A stretch of DNA of 64,000 nt from Dama dama. Lineage: Eukaryota; Chordata; Mammalia; Artiodactyla; Cervidae. Below the pieces are notes generated by a model that made no database searches, had not been told where the DNA came from, and was given only the letters and a program-made list of their open reading frames with translations. The position numbers and the translations under genes were made by a program. The stretch is taken from the NCBI RefSeq assembly GCF_033118175.1, contig NC_083697.1, positions 28,308,001 to 28,372,000 of the forward strand. The letters run 5' to 3'. Shown here piece by piece: positions 1 to 10,920 of this stretch. The first letter of the stretch is position 1; the number at the start of each line of letters is the position of its first letter.

Positions 1-1041
1 AACAGGGAGATATATAACTCTTGGTGTGGGGAGGGGTGTTGATCAAGAGATTAACCTTTAAGATTCAGTGTGAAAACTGAATAGAAGTTAGGCCAGATGG
101 AAGGAGAGGCAGGTAAGCTCTCTCTAGGTGGAGGGAATGGCATGTGCACATGCTCTGAGTCAGAAAGAGTGACCTGCTGGTGGAACTGAAAGACATCCAG
201 TGTGGCAAGGGCAGAGAGACGGAGACAGTGAGGTGCAAGTTGAAATCCCAGAGGAAACTGGCCCGGATAGCACAGGCCCCCAAATGTCATTGGGAGGACG
301 TTTGGAGGGGATCCTAAATGTAACGGAAGGATTGCCTCCCCTGGAGGAGACCCTGACCTTCAGAGATCAGACAGCATCTCAGTATAGGAGGCCCCAGCTT
401 AGGAGTCTGTTTATTGTTGCCCAAGCAAAAGATAGTTTTGGCATGGACTGGAATGGTGCCAATGCAGATAAAAATAAGGAGATGAATTTGAGAAATAAGT
501 ATGAGGAAGAAGGAGCCCTAGGATTGTTGCCCAGGTTTCTCTCTGGAGGAACCAGAGCAATGCTGGTAGCATTTCCTCTATGAAGCAAGAATATAATGAA
601 TCCAGAAAAGCACCACAAATTATTTCTCTTAAAATAACAGATAGAGTCATCTACCCCAGAGACTAATATATCAAATTATGGCCACAAAATACACTAGATC
701 ATATCATCGATTCATTTAAAAATCTGATATCATTTCTTTTCAAAACCCCATGATTATGGAGATTTACTACAATTACTCAGTTTATACTGACCTCATTTCA
801 TTTTCTGAACTGTGGAAACAGTCCAAACAGTAAGCATTAGGTTGAAACTAGAATATAAATATGATAAAATGCTAAATTTTATGTTATGTATATTTTAACA
901 CACACCACAATTTAAAAACTTTTTTTTTAACTTAAGTGTGAATATATTGCAGGAATTGCAGTCTTGTGGTCTCCTTTTTTCTCCTGCTTCTCCCTCTCAC
1001 CCACCACTACCACATTTAAGCAATTATCATCATCTTTCCAG
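1..1041. other. CENPE intron, no exon recognised
   Basis: The stretch before the first CENPE exon holds no recognisable coding segment. Bases about 60-330 have the look of an old mammalian interspersed repeat (phrases such as catgtgcacatgctctgag), but the family is not resolved. The 127-codon open frame at 200-583 has no recognised similarity. Confidence 0.5.
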
Positions 1042-1304
1042 TGAAGTCAAGACATGGAAGGAGAGAACTCTTAAAAGAGAAGTTCACAAAGAAGTAACTT
1101 GTGAGAATTCTCCAAAGTCTCCTAAAGTGACTGGGACACCTAAAAAGAGACACCATATGTCTTCTCAATGCAAGGAACGGAATATCCAAGATCCTATGCC
1201 AAAGGAGTCGCCGAAATCTTGGTTTTTTGATAACCGATCAAAGTCTTTGCCAGTACCTCCTCCAATTCGCTATTTTGATAACTCAGGTTTAGGCCTTTGT
1301 CCAG
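1042..1304 (+). CDS. CENPE: CENPE penultimate coding exon
   Basis: The exon runs from after the AG at 1040-1041 to the gtaggt donor at 1305. It starts with the last base of a split Ser codon and ends with the first base of a Glu codon. It encodes the low-complexity, basic, Ser/Pro-rich C-terminal tail with several SP sites. The open frame continues upstream to 938, but that stretch does not resemble CENPE and includes the pyrimidine tract, so it is intron. Confidence 0.92.
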
Positions 1305-3904
1305 GTAGGTAAATATACTGGTTACTCAGAAATGCGGGGATAACAGTTGGAACTTCTCTTTACCACGTGACCCCACAGGGCAAGTATCAACAGGAGAGGA
1401 TGGAGCAGACCAAGCTCACGGGGCAGAGACTTCATTACTTTCTTGGGGGACAAAGATTCTCTGAAGTGCAGTCACTTTTTACCGAGTCTGTGTCTTAAAC
1501 TGTCATCTTTTCCCTGAAATGGACAAGCAGCTCTCCCAAGGACATAAGGACACTACCCTATGCACAAAACTACTTTTACTGAAAAAGATTTTCTTATGAA
1601 TTCAGTGGGCCAGTATTTCCAGTAGGATTCTATTCATTTTACACAAGCCAGATCGTAGACTTATATCATTTACTTACTGATTCAGTCAACAGAATTATTT
1701 ACTATCAACTCTGTGATTCATATTATACCCTAATGGTGAAGTAATAAGCAAAACTAGATGCAGTTCCTGTCCGCCAAGAGCTTACAGTGTAATAGGTATA
1801 GACAGCAATCAGGTAGTCAAAGGGAAAATTCTAGAGTGCAGAAGGCTCTGAGGCTTACAGTAGGTTTTTGTTTTAGTAATATCACGGAAGTCTACCTTGA
1901 AAAAGAGAACTGAGCTCTAACAGGTTAACGGGAGCTAGCTGAACAGAGAGGAGGGCAGAGCATTTACAGATAGAACATTGACCGCCCCAGCCAGAGTAGG
2001 AGGGCCCGCAGTCGGGGGAAGGGCTGAAGGAGTATGACGCGGCCAGGGTGCAAGGAACACAGGCTTCTGTGGATGGAGCCAGTGAACCGAAGAAGGGAGG
2101 TAAGAGCCAGACCTGCAGGACTCTGTAGAGAGTGTGAAAGAATTTAAACTTGATCCTGAGAGCATATGGAGGAAGCCTTCAGGTTTCAGACAAGAGCAGA
2201 GGAGCGTGATGACGCATACATTGGGAACACATTGCCTCAGCTGTAAGGTAACCCACAAATCATGGGAGCAAGAGTTTGACAGGTGCCTGAGCAAGGGGGC
2301 AGCGTGAACTTGGCCAGGTACAGCAGAGTCTAGGAGACGTGACAGATGGGAGAGATTTGGAGGCAGAATCAGCAGGCTCAGTGCCTGATTGGGTGAAGTG
2401 GGTGTCAGGTATCAGACTCACCCCAGCTCTGCAGAGGCACTGTCCACAGAGATGGGGAACGTGGCGGGAGAAGCTCTGTAATATGTTGTGTCTTAGCCTT
2501 TCCCACCACATGCCCAGGAGTGACAAGTGTATCCACCTGTCAGAAATACCCTATTATGCATTTGTAGAAACATAAAACAAAAAAACTTCTTCAAAAGAGG
2601 CGGCTGCCAGATATTTAAAGCTCTGAGCAAAGGTTGCCAGGGTGTATGAGAGCTCTGAAAAGTGAAAGTTTTAGTCGCTCGGTGGTGTCTGACTCTTTGC
2701 GAACCCATGGACTATATCTCTCCAGGCTCCTCTGTCCATGGAATTCTCCAGGCAAGAATATGGGAACTGTGACAAAGAAGGAATCAGTTCATTCTCATCA
2801 ACTGCACATCAAAATTGGATCAAGTCAGCACCTTGACAATGCTCTTAGGGAGATAGTAAGGAACAAAGCAATTTGGAAAAAAAACTGAAACTATTCAGCT
2901 CTTTGAATAGTATTTAACAAACATTTAAGGACCTTCCACTAGTTAGCACTTTCATAGAGCTTTTGGTGTATACACACACACATACACATACTATTTTAGA
3001 AGAGTCTTTGGACTGATAAGTTTTATAATCATCTCTTGATTTTATTTGACAGTGCCAAAGGCACATGCATAATATGACTAATCCAACTGCAAATAAAAAT
3101 GCTTAAGTCTTTTTATCAATACATGGATCTTTCTGGTACGATTTTTAAGTGAAATAAAAGGCTGGGGGGGGGATACATAAATCAGAAATTCACCAATTCA
3201 GAATTAAAGGACATAATCCTTGAATTAGTATTAATAAAATATCAATCCAAAAAATTGTCAGTTTTTAATTTTAATTATAAAAGGAAATTTTCATTATCTC
3301 AAGATCAGCTATCCTAGATTTATGCATATATAATTTTAAAACAATTATTACTTATAAATAAATAGATGGAGTTAAAATGCTTTTTAAAGCTTCAAAGAAA
3401 GCTTTCCAACAATGGCTAAGTATTCTCTAAAATACATAGTATTTGTATAGCACACTAGTTTTTTCCCTAGAAATAGGACAAAGGAAAACCAAACTCAGCT
3501 TATCTGTTTGATTCACTTTGCTTCTCAGATTGATGGATTCCAACTGAAAATTTATTACTTCTAGGTTTTATGTACAATATGGTTTTTCTAACCATTCATT
3601 TTATGAGAAAATGGGGAATCAACATCTTCAACTCTGATGAAGTGAAGTATACCTTTTTAACAAGGAAATTAATGACCGTGTTGAAGGGCCATGTTTTATT
3701 CTTCATATGTCTACTGTCACATCATCCTTTCCACTTCAGTTGTATTTGGGTTTTGTCTATGTTTTCACTAAGGTTACTTTTGTTGTTGATTTTTTTTTTT
3801 CCTCCTCAGAAGAACAAACTGCTGAAGTGGAGACCGAGAATCCCCAGCCAGGTCCTTGGCAAATGTCGTCAGGAAAAGATGTGCCAGAGTGCAAGACTCA
3901 GTAG
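1042..3904 (+). CDS. CENPE: CENPE 3' end (centromere protein E, partial)
   Basis: C-terminal end of the mitotic kinesin CENP-E, a very large plus-end-directed motor (human about 2,700 residues) that acts at kinetochores in chromosome congression. Only the last two coding exons are in the window: 1042-1304 and 3810-3904. The first follows a pyrimidine-rich acceptor (ctttccag) and encodes EVKTWKERTLKRE, then a Ser/Pro/Lys-rich tail including CENSPKSPKVTGT and RYFDNSGLGLCP. It splits a Glu codon at a gtaggt donor, and the split codon is completed at 3810-3811. The protein ends SSGKDVPECKTQ, then TAG at 3902. The closing CKTQ fits the farnesylation box reported for CENP-E. The motor and coiled-coil parts lie upstream of the window. 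The match to CENPE rests on remembered family sequence and agrees with the BDH2 and SLC9B2 neighbours. Confidence 0.93.
1305..3809. other. CENPE last intron
   Basis: The intron between the last two CENPE exons starts gtaggt and ends ctcctcag. It holds old repeat-like sequence around 1900-2300 and one Bov-A fragment (2655-2770). It is otherwise AT-rich with nothing recognised. Confidence 0.8.
2655..2770 (-). mobile_element. Bov-A SINE fragment
   Basis: Antisense Bov-A 3' half: tcgctcggtggtgtctgac, then the variant ccatggaattctccaggcaa, ending near 2765. No tRNA-related part remains. Confidence 0.85.
3810..3904 (+). CDS. CENPE: CENPE last coding exon
   Basis: Preceded by a long T-tract and cctcctcag. 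It encodes EEQTAEVETENPQPGPWQ, then a tail ending in the prenylation box CKTQ and TAG. The phase fits the donor at 1305. Confidence 0.93.
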
Positions 3905-4185
3905 ACTCCACTGTGCCGCTTTTCTGGAGGCCCCGCGTTCCGTGTTTGGAAATGTCTGTTCATGTCTTTATGTGTCTGTCCCTGGCAGTCATGTCACAGT
4001 CCAACTTCAGTTCAGTTCCCACTTTGCCACTAGGATTGGAAGATGAAAGAATGGGATGCATTCCCATAATCTAGAATGCTGATAGCAATATACCTTCTTC
4101 TTAAACATGGTAATCCTTTAGAAGATGAAAAGTTTTATTTATTTATATGTTTTATAAAGAATAAAGTTATTGAAGGAAATTTCCA
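3905..4185 (+). other. CENPE: CENPE 3' UTR
   Basis: Sequence from the stop codon to just past the only nearby canonical poly(A) signal (AATAAA at 4160-4165). The cleavage point about 15-25 bases further on is inferred. Confidence 0.7.
4160..4165 (+). terminator. CENPE: CENPE poly(A) signal AATAAA
   Basis: Canonical hexamer about 255 bases after the CENPE stop codon. Confidence 0.75.
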
Positions 4186-5324
4186 ATCTTCCCATGTATA
4201 CATAAAATGTATATATTTTTATTAATATGAAGTTATCCATTTATGACTTAGAGAATTCCAAAGCATAATTCATAAATTAATATAAAGTATCATTTGATTA
4301 ACAAAATTACAGACTCTTTTAGTGCCTTGAACATTCAGTAAATGTTTGATTAGTTGTTCTAGATCACAGCACCATGTAATTTAACTGATGGTTTCTTGGT
4401 GGGATACTCCGGGTATAGCTGGCCCTCCTCTCTTCTTCTGTGTTGACTTTCAGAATTTTGCTGTAAAAACACACACATGCATTCCATATTTAGGCTGTTA
4501 AGGGATAGCAAGTGATCCAGCCTCGGCATTTTCTAGTTATAATCTTCCTTTTGCTGTAACAGCTATGGAAGTTGTTTTTCACTTTCCAGTTACAACCCAC
4601 CCCACTCCCTATGCAGGCACTCTAAATTGGTTTGTTATTAGACTTTGTAGTCGGTTGCACTTCATTAGCAACTGGAAAAAAACCACATCAATTTATTGTG
4701 CCCTTCAATTTTAGACACGAGGAAACAGCGCCAGAGTTTCTATCAAGGTAAAGTTTCCTAAACCTGAGGTGCCCACAGATACACAAGGCATCTGGACTTC
4801 ATGCAGCTGTAAAACCTCTGAAGTTTAATATTTACTTTTGTGTGTGGATCCATTTTTCTAGGATACTAAGGTCCATACGTTCTTTTGTCATATCCCCAGA
4901 GGGGTCTCTGACCTATAAGGAACTATGGTTTTAGAAAGTATCTGATACTTTATATCATGTGATTTTGAAAAACCACACAAAACAGCAAGATGCACTTAGA
5001 ACAGAGTTAGTGATTTCAAGACATTCTTGGCTCTTTGGTAAGAATATTTATTCAGAGAAAGAGATTATGAATTGCATCACAGTCATCATTCTAAAGTCTG
5101 TGGATTGGATATTTTCCCTTATCTTAACACTGCCATGGGAATTCACTAACGCTAAGGGGAAAGTGTCCCCTCCTCTAATCCTCTCACCTGGGCCTGTTTC
5201 TCCTTTCCACCGTTACCCAAACAAGACACTATAACAGCACCGCAGGCTTCATTCTTTACGATGTCTGCTTCCCCCAGATTACTGAGGAGTAGGTAGGTTC
5301 ACCTGGATAATAAAACTGCTCTGT

Positions 5325-5455
5325 GTGCATGCTCAGTCACACAATTGTGTCCAACTCTGTGACCCCATGGACTGTAGCCTGCCAGGCTCCTCTGTCCGTG
5401 GGATTTCCAAGGCAAGAATACTAGAGTGAGTCACCATTCCTTTCTCCAGGGAAAC
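5325..5455 (-). mobile_element. Bov-A SINE fragment
   Basis: Antisense Bov-A half with the phrases gaccccatggactgtagcc and ggcaagaatactagagtgag. It lies in the CENPE-BDH2 gap. Confidence 0.85.
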
Positions 5456-5519
5456 TAAAGGCCATTAAAAATAAAATTAGTCATCAGGTTTCTAGTCTAA
5501 CAGAATGTTTGCTTAACTC

Positions 5520-6895
5520 TCTGAATTTGGATGTCTGGTTCCTTCCTCGGATTTGGGAAGTTTGGGGGCCGTTATTTCTTCAAATCAACTTTCTGTCCCC
5601 ATCTCTTCTGGAAGTACCACCATATGTTGGTCCACTAAGTATGCCCCATAAGTACCTTAGGCTCTCTACACTTTTCTTTTTTCCTTTATGCTTTTCTGAC
5701 TGGATAATTTCAAATGACCAATTTGTTGATTCTTCTGCTTGATCAAGTCAGCTGTTCAACCCCTCTAGTGAATTTTGCAATTTGATTATTCTTCAGCACC
5801 AGAATTTGTTTGGTTCTTCTTCATAGTTTCTATTTACTTGTTAATATTTTCATGCTGTTCATGCATTATTTTCCCAAATTCATTTAGTTCTCTATATTTC
5901 TTATAGATCATTGAGCTTCTGTTATTTTTAATTCTTTGATAGGTGATTCTTAGATCAACTTTTTTTTTTTTAGTTTGTTTCTGGAGATTTATCTTGTTTC
6001 TCAATAGTCTATGTTTGTGTGCCTTCTGATGTTTTGCTGGGTTTTATGCATTTGAAAAAAAGCAGCCACGCCTTCTAGTGTCATACAGGGAAACATCTTC
6101 ATCAATCAGCTCGTTTATAGATTCTGGGGGGCCTCTGAAACCTTTGAGGGGTATGCCACTTCTCTGGGCTTGCATGTGAGATTTGCCAACTAGAGAGGGT
6201 TGCCAAATTCTTTTTCAGGAGCTCATGATCTCCCTCTGGTGTCTGTCTGCAGTACTGCAGGCTCTTTGGTGCTGCAGCAGCAGCAAGTCACACCACTGTC
6301 CTTTTTTCTCATCGGCCCCCAGGCATCCAAAGTATGTCAGCTTCCCCACCAGCACCCCAAGTCAGGCGAAACACAAACCAGTCTCTTGTGCAGCCATTCA
6401 GAAAGCTGGGACACCAGACACCCACTCTTCTCCTCCCTCCCAAGAATGAAGGCTCCAGGGGGCACCTGGTCCTGACTGCAGAGCCACACCAGTCTTTGCA
6501 GGCTCTCTGGTGCCAAACCAAGCCAGTTCCATCAACACTCTGAGTCGGGGAGAGTAACCAGTCACTCGGACACCCCTCAGAAAGCTGGCACTTCGGGTGA
6601 ACCTTCCACTCTCCTCTTTCCCCTACTGCCCGTGATGGAGAAACTGAGCCGGGGCTAAGCTGTGCTAGCCGAGGGAGGGGTGGGTGCAGGTGAAGTGAAA
6701 CAGCTCTTCTCACCTGTTTCAGTGGGGCCGTTCCCAGCTTTGCCCTGACCTGGGGTACCGCCACTAGGGAAGCCCTTCTTAACTGGCTTCTGAAGTTTTC
6801 ACAAAAGTATTTTGGCCCATATATTGTTGTTAAGTCGGTGTCTGTTAGGGAAAGAGAGCTTCTGTTCCTCCATCTCTCTGACATCTCTCTTGGTA
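5520..6895 (-). mobile_element. L1 LINE, 5' end and start of ORF1 (antisense)
   Basis: On the minus strand this reads as an L1 5' UTR (6895 down to about 6060) followed by the start of ORF1. The ORF1 part carries the familiar phrases for 'Thr-Lys-Asn-Gln... ctgaagaat', 'attcactagaggggttgaac' and 'tttgaaattatccagtcag'. The left end is cut inside ORF1, so the 3' UTR and poly(A) are missing. The 191-codon open frame at 6309-6884 lies in the L1 5' UTR and is not a host gene. Subfamily not determined. Confidence 0.75.
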
Positions 6896-6988
6896 TGTTG
6901 TTTACCTCTAATGAGAATGAGTTTCAATATTGTGAGTGACTGCAAAGGAACGATTATGAAAATCAGCAATGGAAACTCGTGAGAATGT

Positions 6989-7010
6989 TAAAAAAAAAAA
7001 AAAAAAAAAA
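6989..7010 (+). repeat. poly(A) tract
   Basis: Uninterrupted run of about 22 A. It may be the tail of an eroded retrotransposed sequence, but no body is recognised before it. Confidence 0.8.
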
Positions 7011-7725
7011 TACTACAGTCAGACAATACTAAAATGGTCTGAAAAGCATAATTATGACCAAAGAAGACAAAATATTCATAGGAAACATGCTCTTGAGCCT
7101 CGCAGAATTATTACCTAGACCCTACCATTCATATTCAGCAAAGAAACAACCATCTACTACGTGCTCAGCATCGGTCTAGGCACCCACATGTACCGCCTTT
7201 GTAGAACTTTTTGTATTTGGAAAACAAATAACTCATATAGTTTTAATATAAACTGATCACAATGTAAAGTGAAAAAGTTACAGTCCCTAGCTTTGGAGAA
7301 ATTTAGTCCACTGAATACAAATGGTTAGGCAGATATTTGCATTACCATGTGACAGGTGGTCATAAAGTAACCACTACTGTTGAAGATCAAGGGATGAAGG
7401 AAGGCTCAAGAAAGCTGCCTCAAGAAAAATTATCAGAGTTGGCCTTGACCAAGGAACTCTCATGTTCGTAAAATGTGCATTCCAAAATCTTCAAAAGTCA
7501 AAGAAAAAGGATTGTTATTAAAGCAGGGAGCACAGCTGGATAATGGTTTCAGATTATTAGACTCAACATTATAAACTATAGTAGGGCAATGAGGTTCTGT
7601 TACCAAAAACTAGGCCAAGGTGTTTTGGGTTTTGGTGCCTTTTTTTTTTTAAGGACAATATTTGCTATCCACTATAATTGAATTGTTAATAATGTTTATT
7701 AAGTACAAAAACACTCTTATTAAGT

Positions 7726-7954
7726 ACTCCAATACTTTGGCCACCTGACGGGAAGAGCCGACTCATTGGAAAAGACCCTGATTGAAAGATTGAAGGCAGG
7801 AGGAAAAGGGCATGACAGAGAATGAGATGGTTGGACCGCATCACCAAATCAATGGACATGAGTTTGAGCAAACTCTGGGAGTTGGTGATGGACAGGGAAG
7901 CGGGGCGTCCTGCAGTCCATGGGGTCACAGAGTCGGACACGACAACCAAACAAC
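7726..7954 (+). mobile_element. BovB LINE 3' end
   Basis: Sense BovB 3' end: ttggccacctgacgggaag through gagatggttggaccgcatc and gttggtgatggacagggaag, to the terminal tcggacacgac. It corresponds to the last part of the reverse-transcriptase ORF plus the short 3' tail. Confidence 0.88.
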
Positions 7955-8004
7955 AAAGTACAAAACTAGCATGTTGTACTGATGGTTTCACATGCCGAGT
8001 CCGT

Positions 8005-8160
8005 CCTCCTCATGACATCCCTGAGGTAAGTGCTATGATTGTTTCACAGACGAGAAAACTGAGATTTGTAGAGCTAAGTGACTGACAGCTAGTGAGGGAA
8101 AGATGTGGGACTTTCCTTCATCCTTCTGACTTCACAGTCTTTGTTCCAAGTCACTGTGAT
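8005..8160 (-). repeat. MIR-like old SINE
   Basis: The pattern acagacgagaaaactgagat ... gtgactgacagctagtgagg resembles the antisense MIR core. Diverged; family assigned by eye. Confidence 0.5.
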
Positions 8161-9156
8161 TACTATAAATACGCATTCACTCCAAGAGCAAAAAGCATGA
8201 TCTAAAGAAGTTTATCTTCTCACAGGAGAAGTTCAGAGAGCTGATTTTCAACAGTAATGGTTACTATAGGACAGCTTGTCACATGGTAACGCTGTCAACT
8301 TGAGGCTCTGTTCAAGGAACCAAGTCCCTTTTCTCACTCACCCTGCTGTCTTTAACGTATGCTTCTGATCTCACACCACGTCACAACATGGTTGCCATGG
8401 CCCTAGGCATCACAACTGCCTTCCAGGAGAAAAGAGCAAAAGTCAAAAGCCTTTCAGAGAGGCCTCAGCTTTCTATCCAAGAAGGAAAACCTCAGAGATT
8501 TCAGCTTACATTTATTTCATTGACCAGCTCGAGAGGCAAAGAAGGCTGGGAATTTGAGAGTTGTTTTCCAGGTTTTATAAAATAAAAGGCAGGCCAAAGT
8601 GAGTTACATGGGCATTGAGAGACCCCTACTTAACTAGCATATGCACAAACTAGCCTAAACAGTCTCTAGGCTCAGTTACATGCCTGTTAAGTATGAGTTA
8701 GTAAGCCTTGTAGAGAGGGCTCACATGATCTAGTACATCTTTTTCCATCCGATATTTGGTTCTCTCCAGCCAAACTTGATTTTTGGCTCTTACCCAGCAT
8801 GCCCTTCGAAGTTCCCCGACTCAGCCTCCGCCGTACACTCGAGATGACTGCATTCTGCCACTGAGTTTGTAATGAGTGTTAGAATAGATTGCGTGTGACA
8901 AAATGACCATACCCATACCTTAAAAGCACGAGAGAACTAATTCCCCCGCCTCAAAGCAATCTAGGTCAGGGTGCAGGAAGGAAGGCTCCAGGATCTTCAA
9001 TGACCTGGTTTCCTTCTATTTCGTTGCTAACTTCCACATGCAACTCCTGGCTCATTCTCTCTCGAGTGGCCCCAGAGCAGCACAGAGTAAGTGCAAATAA
9101 AAGAGCAGGACTTAGGTAAAATTGGTGAAGGAAGTGATTTCCACATTCTAAGACAC

Positions 9157-9292
9157 CAGATGGTTGGATGGCATCACCGAATGGATGGACCTGAGTTTGA
9201 GCAAGCTCCGGGAGCTGGTGGTGGACAGGGAAGCCTGGCGCGCTGCAGTCCATGGGGTCGCAAAGAGTCGGACACCACTGAGCGACTGAACG
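9157..9292 (+). mobile_element. BovB LINE 3' terminal fragment
   Basis: tggttggatggcatcaccga through ctgagtttgagcaagctccg and ggggtcgcaaagagtcggac. This is the last ~135 bases of BovB in sense orientation, ending about 70 bases before the CTCF-like motif near the BDH2 promoter. Confidence 0.88.
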
Positions 9293-9362
9293 GAAGACAC
9301 CAGTAAGATGCTTTTCTACTTTTTTCCTTCTAGCAATCGGAGTTAACAGTTCTACCTAAGCT

Positions 9363-9378
9363 CCACTAGATGGCAGCA
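9363..9378 (+). promoter_or_regulatory. CTCF-like binding motif
   Basis: CCACTAGATGGCAGCA matches the CTCF core consensus very closely. It lies about 60 bases before a ZNF143-like motif and next to the candidate BDH2 first exon. Occupancy cannot be read from sequence. Confidence 0.6.
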
Positions 9379-9436
9379 CGTACACATAAAATATGTGAAT
9401 GTGCGCGTAAATTTTCTAAAAACTGGAGGAATTTGA

Positions 9437-9458
9437 ACTACAAATCCCAACAGGCATT
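9437..9458 (+). promoter_or_regulatory. BDH2: ZNF143/THAP11-type promoter motif
   Basis: ACTACAAATCCCAACAGGCA (first 20 bases) fits the long SBS motif bound by ZNF143, a common element just upstream of transcription starts of housekeeping genes. A good splice donor (AAA|gtaagt) follows about 90 bases downstream, which suggests that this is a BDH2 promoter. Confidence 0.6.
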
Positions 9459-9469
9459 ACTAGGCACCT

Positions 9470-9547
9470 GACTTGCTTCTGCACAAAGGTCTTAAGTTTC
9501 TTGCCGGCGCAGTGATCTGGAGGACGCCATGAACTTGCGGCTCTAAA
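9470..9547 (+). other. BDH2: candidate BDH2 non-coding exon 1
   Basis: Inferred. The short segment between the ZNF143-like motif and a strong donor (ctctaaa|gtaagt, intron from 9548). It contains a five-codon upstream frame, MNLRL, starting at 9529, whose TAA (9544-9546) ends one base before the splice site. The transcription start is not known. The distance to the CENPE 3' end (about 5.3 kb) suits the compact spacing expected here. A rival first exon would end at 11358. Confidence 0.4.
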
Positions 9548-9797
9548 GTAAGTTTCCGAATATATTAAAAAAGAAACTTTGGCGGCAGAGGGGAGTAGGG
9601 GTAGAGTTTTAATTTTCAGACGGTACTTTGTTCTGCACATTACCTTCTTCAGGATTAATTTTAGCCGTAAATTCAGGGTAAGGAGGGATGTTTGAACAGT
9701 TTGAAACTCTGCTAAGTTTTTCAGTAGCTAAAGGAGTCTATTGTAGACATCCTTTTTCCGGTTCGTCAAGAATTCCTGTAACTGCTCTGTGTCTCTG

Positions 9798-9880
9798 GAC
9801 TCTGCACGCTAACTGCGGAGGGTGGGGGTTCGATCCCTGGTCGGGGAACTAAGATCCCATAAGCAAGGTGGGCCAAATTA
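9798..9880 (+). mobile_element. tRNA-derived SINE fragment (CHR type)
   Basis: gggttcgatccctggtcggg gaactaagatcccat is the B-box half of a cetartiodactyl tRNA-derived SINE. Degraded 5' part. Confidence 0.65.
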
Positions 9881-10589
9881 AAAAAAACAAATAACACTTT
9901 GATTCTAATATTTGGAGTAAGTAATCCATCTTGTCTGATTTTCACGTTGAATTTATTGAAATTTCCCGCATTTCGCCATTTCAGATTATGTTGGCACTCA
10001 TTTTTCCCAATAAATGCGTTTTCCTGTAATAGTGCAGTTTATCTAGTTGTAAGGCTTTGGCTCTAAAATCTGCCCCCAGAAAGACAGGGAGGACAGCTTG
10101 GAGGAGGTCATCAGGGAGCAAAACGGCTGCCCTGCGCTTCAGCAGTTGTTTCAGTAAGCGCTTCTCTAGGTGTCAAAGCTTCCTGGCATGTGCCTTCACA
10201 GGGCCATGGGCCAGAAGTCACTGATAACAGCAGGGTAAAGTAGCAGCTTTTTAATACATCATGCTCAGGATTGGGGGCGGGTAGGGATTATTGGGGTTTC
10301 TTCCTTTCTCAAATATTGAGTGTTTAACTTAACTTTTACCATGATTTAACTTAAAATGTATCACTCATGTAAGAAGGAAAAAAATAAAATTGCATCAAAG
10401 TAGGTCGGGCATTGTGAACGTCCTGCTTCTGCGTCAATCACAGAACATCAGTGAAGTCGTAAGCTAGGCCCTGGGGGCAGTTCTTAGAGCCACGCGCTGT
10501 CTGGTCCTCCAAGAAACTTGACTCCTAGAGAAAGTTACACACGCACGAGTTTTATTAGAGGAAATGCTGGTGTGGGAGAAAAGGAGGAG

Positions 10590-10920
10590 GGAGCTGGGGC
10601 TGAGAGAGCCGTCAGACCGCGACGAAGCCGGGGGCGGACGAGGGGCTTGGCGGGGTGGGCACATCCTGCTTCCCTTGCAGTCCGCGGGACGAGCCCCAAG
10701 GCAGGCGGGCGGGGCTCGGCGTGTCCCCGAGATGGGTTCGCCTGGGCAGTCGTGCCGCACCCAGGCACCCAGGCAACGGAAATGGCCCGGGGGCGGCGGC
10801 CTCGGCACAGACTCAGAGATGGGTTTCAGACCGCAGCGCTGGCATCATGGTCAGTTACGAGTACCAATTTCGCGGAGCCGCAAGGCCCTGGCGCCGTGTG
10901 GGGACTTAGAACCACGAGGT
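10590..10920. promoter_or_regulatory. CpG-rich block upstream of BDH2
   Basis: Strikingly GC- and CpG-rich against AT-rich surroundings (gcgacgaagccgggggcgga, gcccgggggcggcggcctcg). It is either a second promoter/enhancer of BDH2 or part of its first intron. A consensus donor (agacag|gtaagg) ends a possible exon at 11358. The open frames here (for example 10518-11318) are by-products of GC content. Confidence 0.55.

Noticed and set aside
200..583. 127-codon open frame at the left edge
   Set aside because: No similarity to CENPE or any protein I recognise. It lies in an intron over old repeat-like sequence.
938..1041. Upstream extension of the CENPE exon to an AG at 952
   Set aside because: The frame is open, but the translated text (Pro/Ser/His-rich) does not look like CENPE, and the segment contains the pyrimidine tract for the acceptor at 1041.
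6309..6884. 191-codon minus-strand open frame
   Set aside because: It falls within the 5' UTR of an antisense L1, whose ORF1 start is recognisable just downstream.
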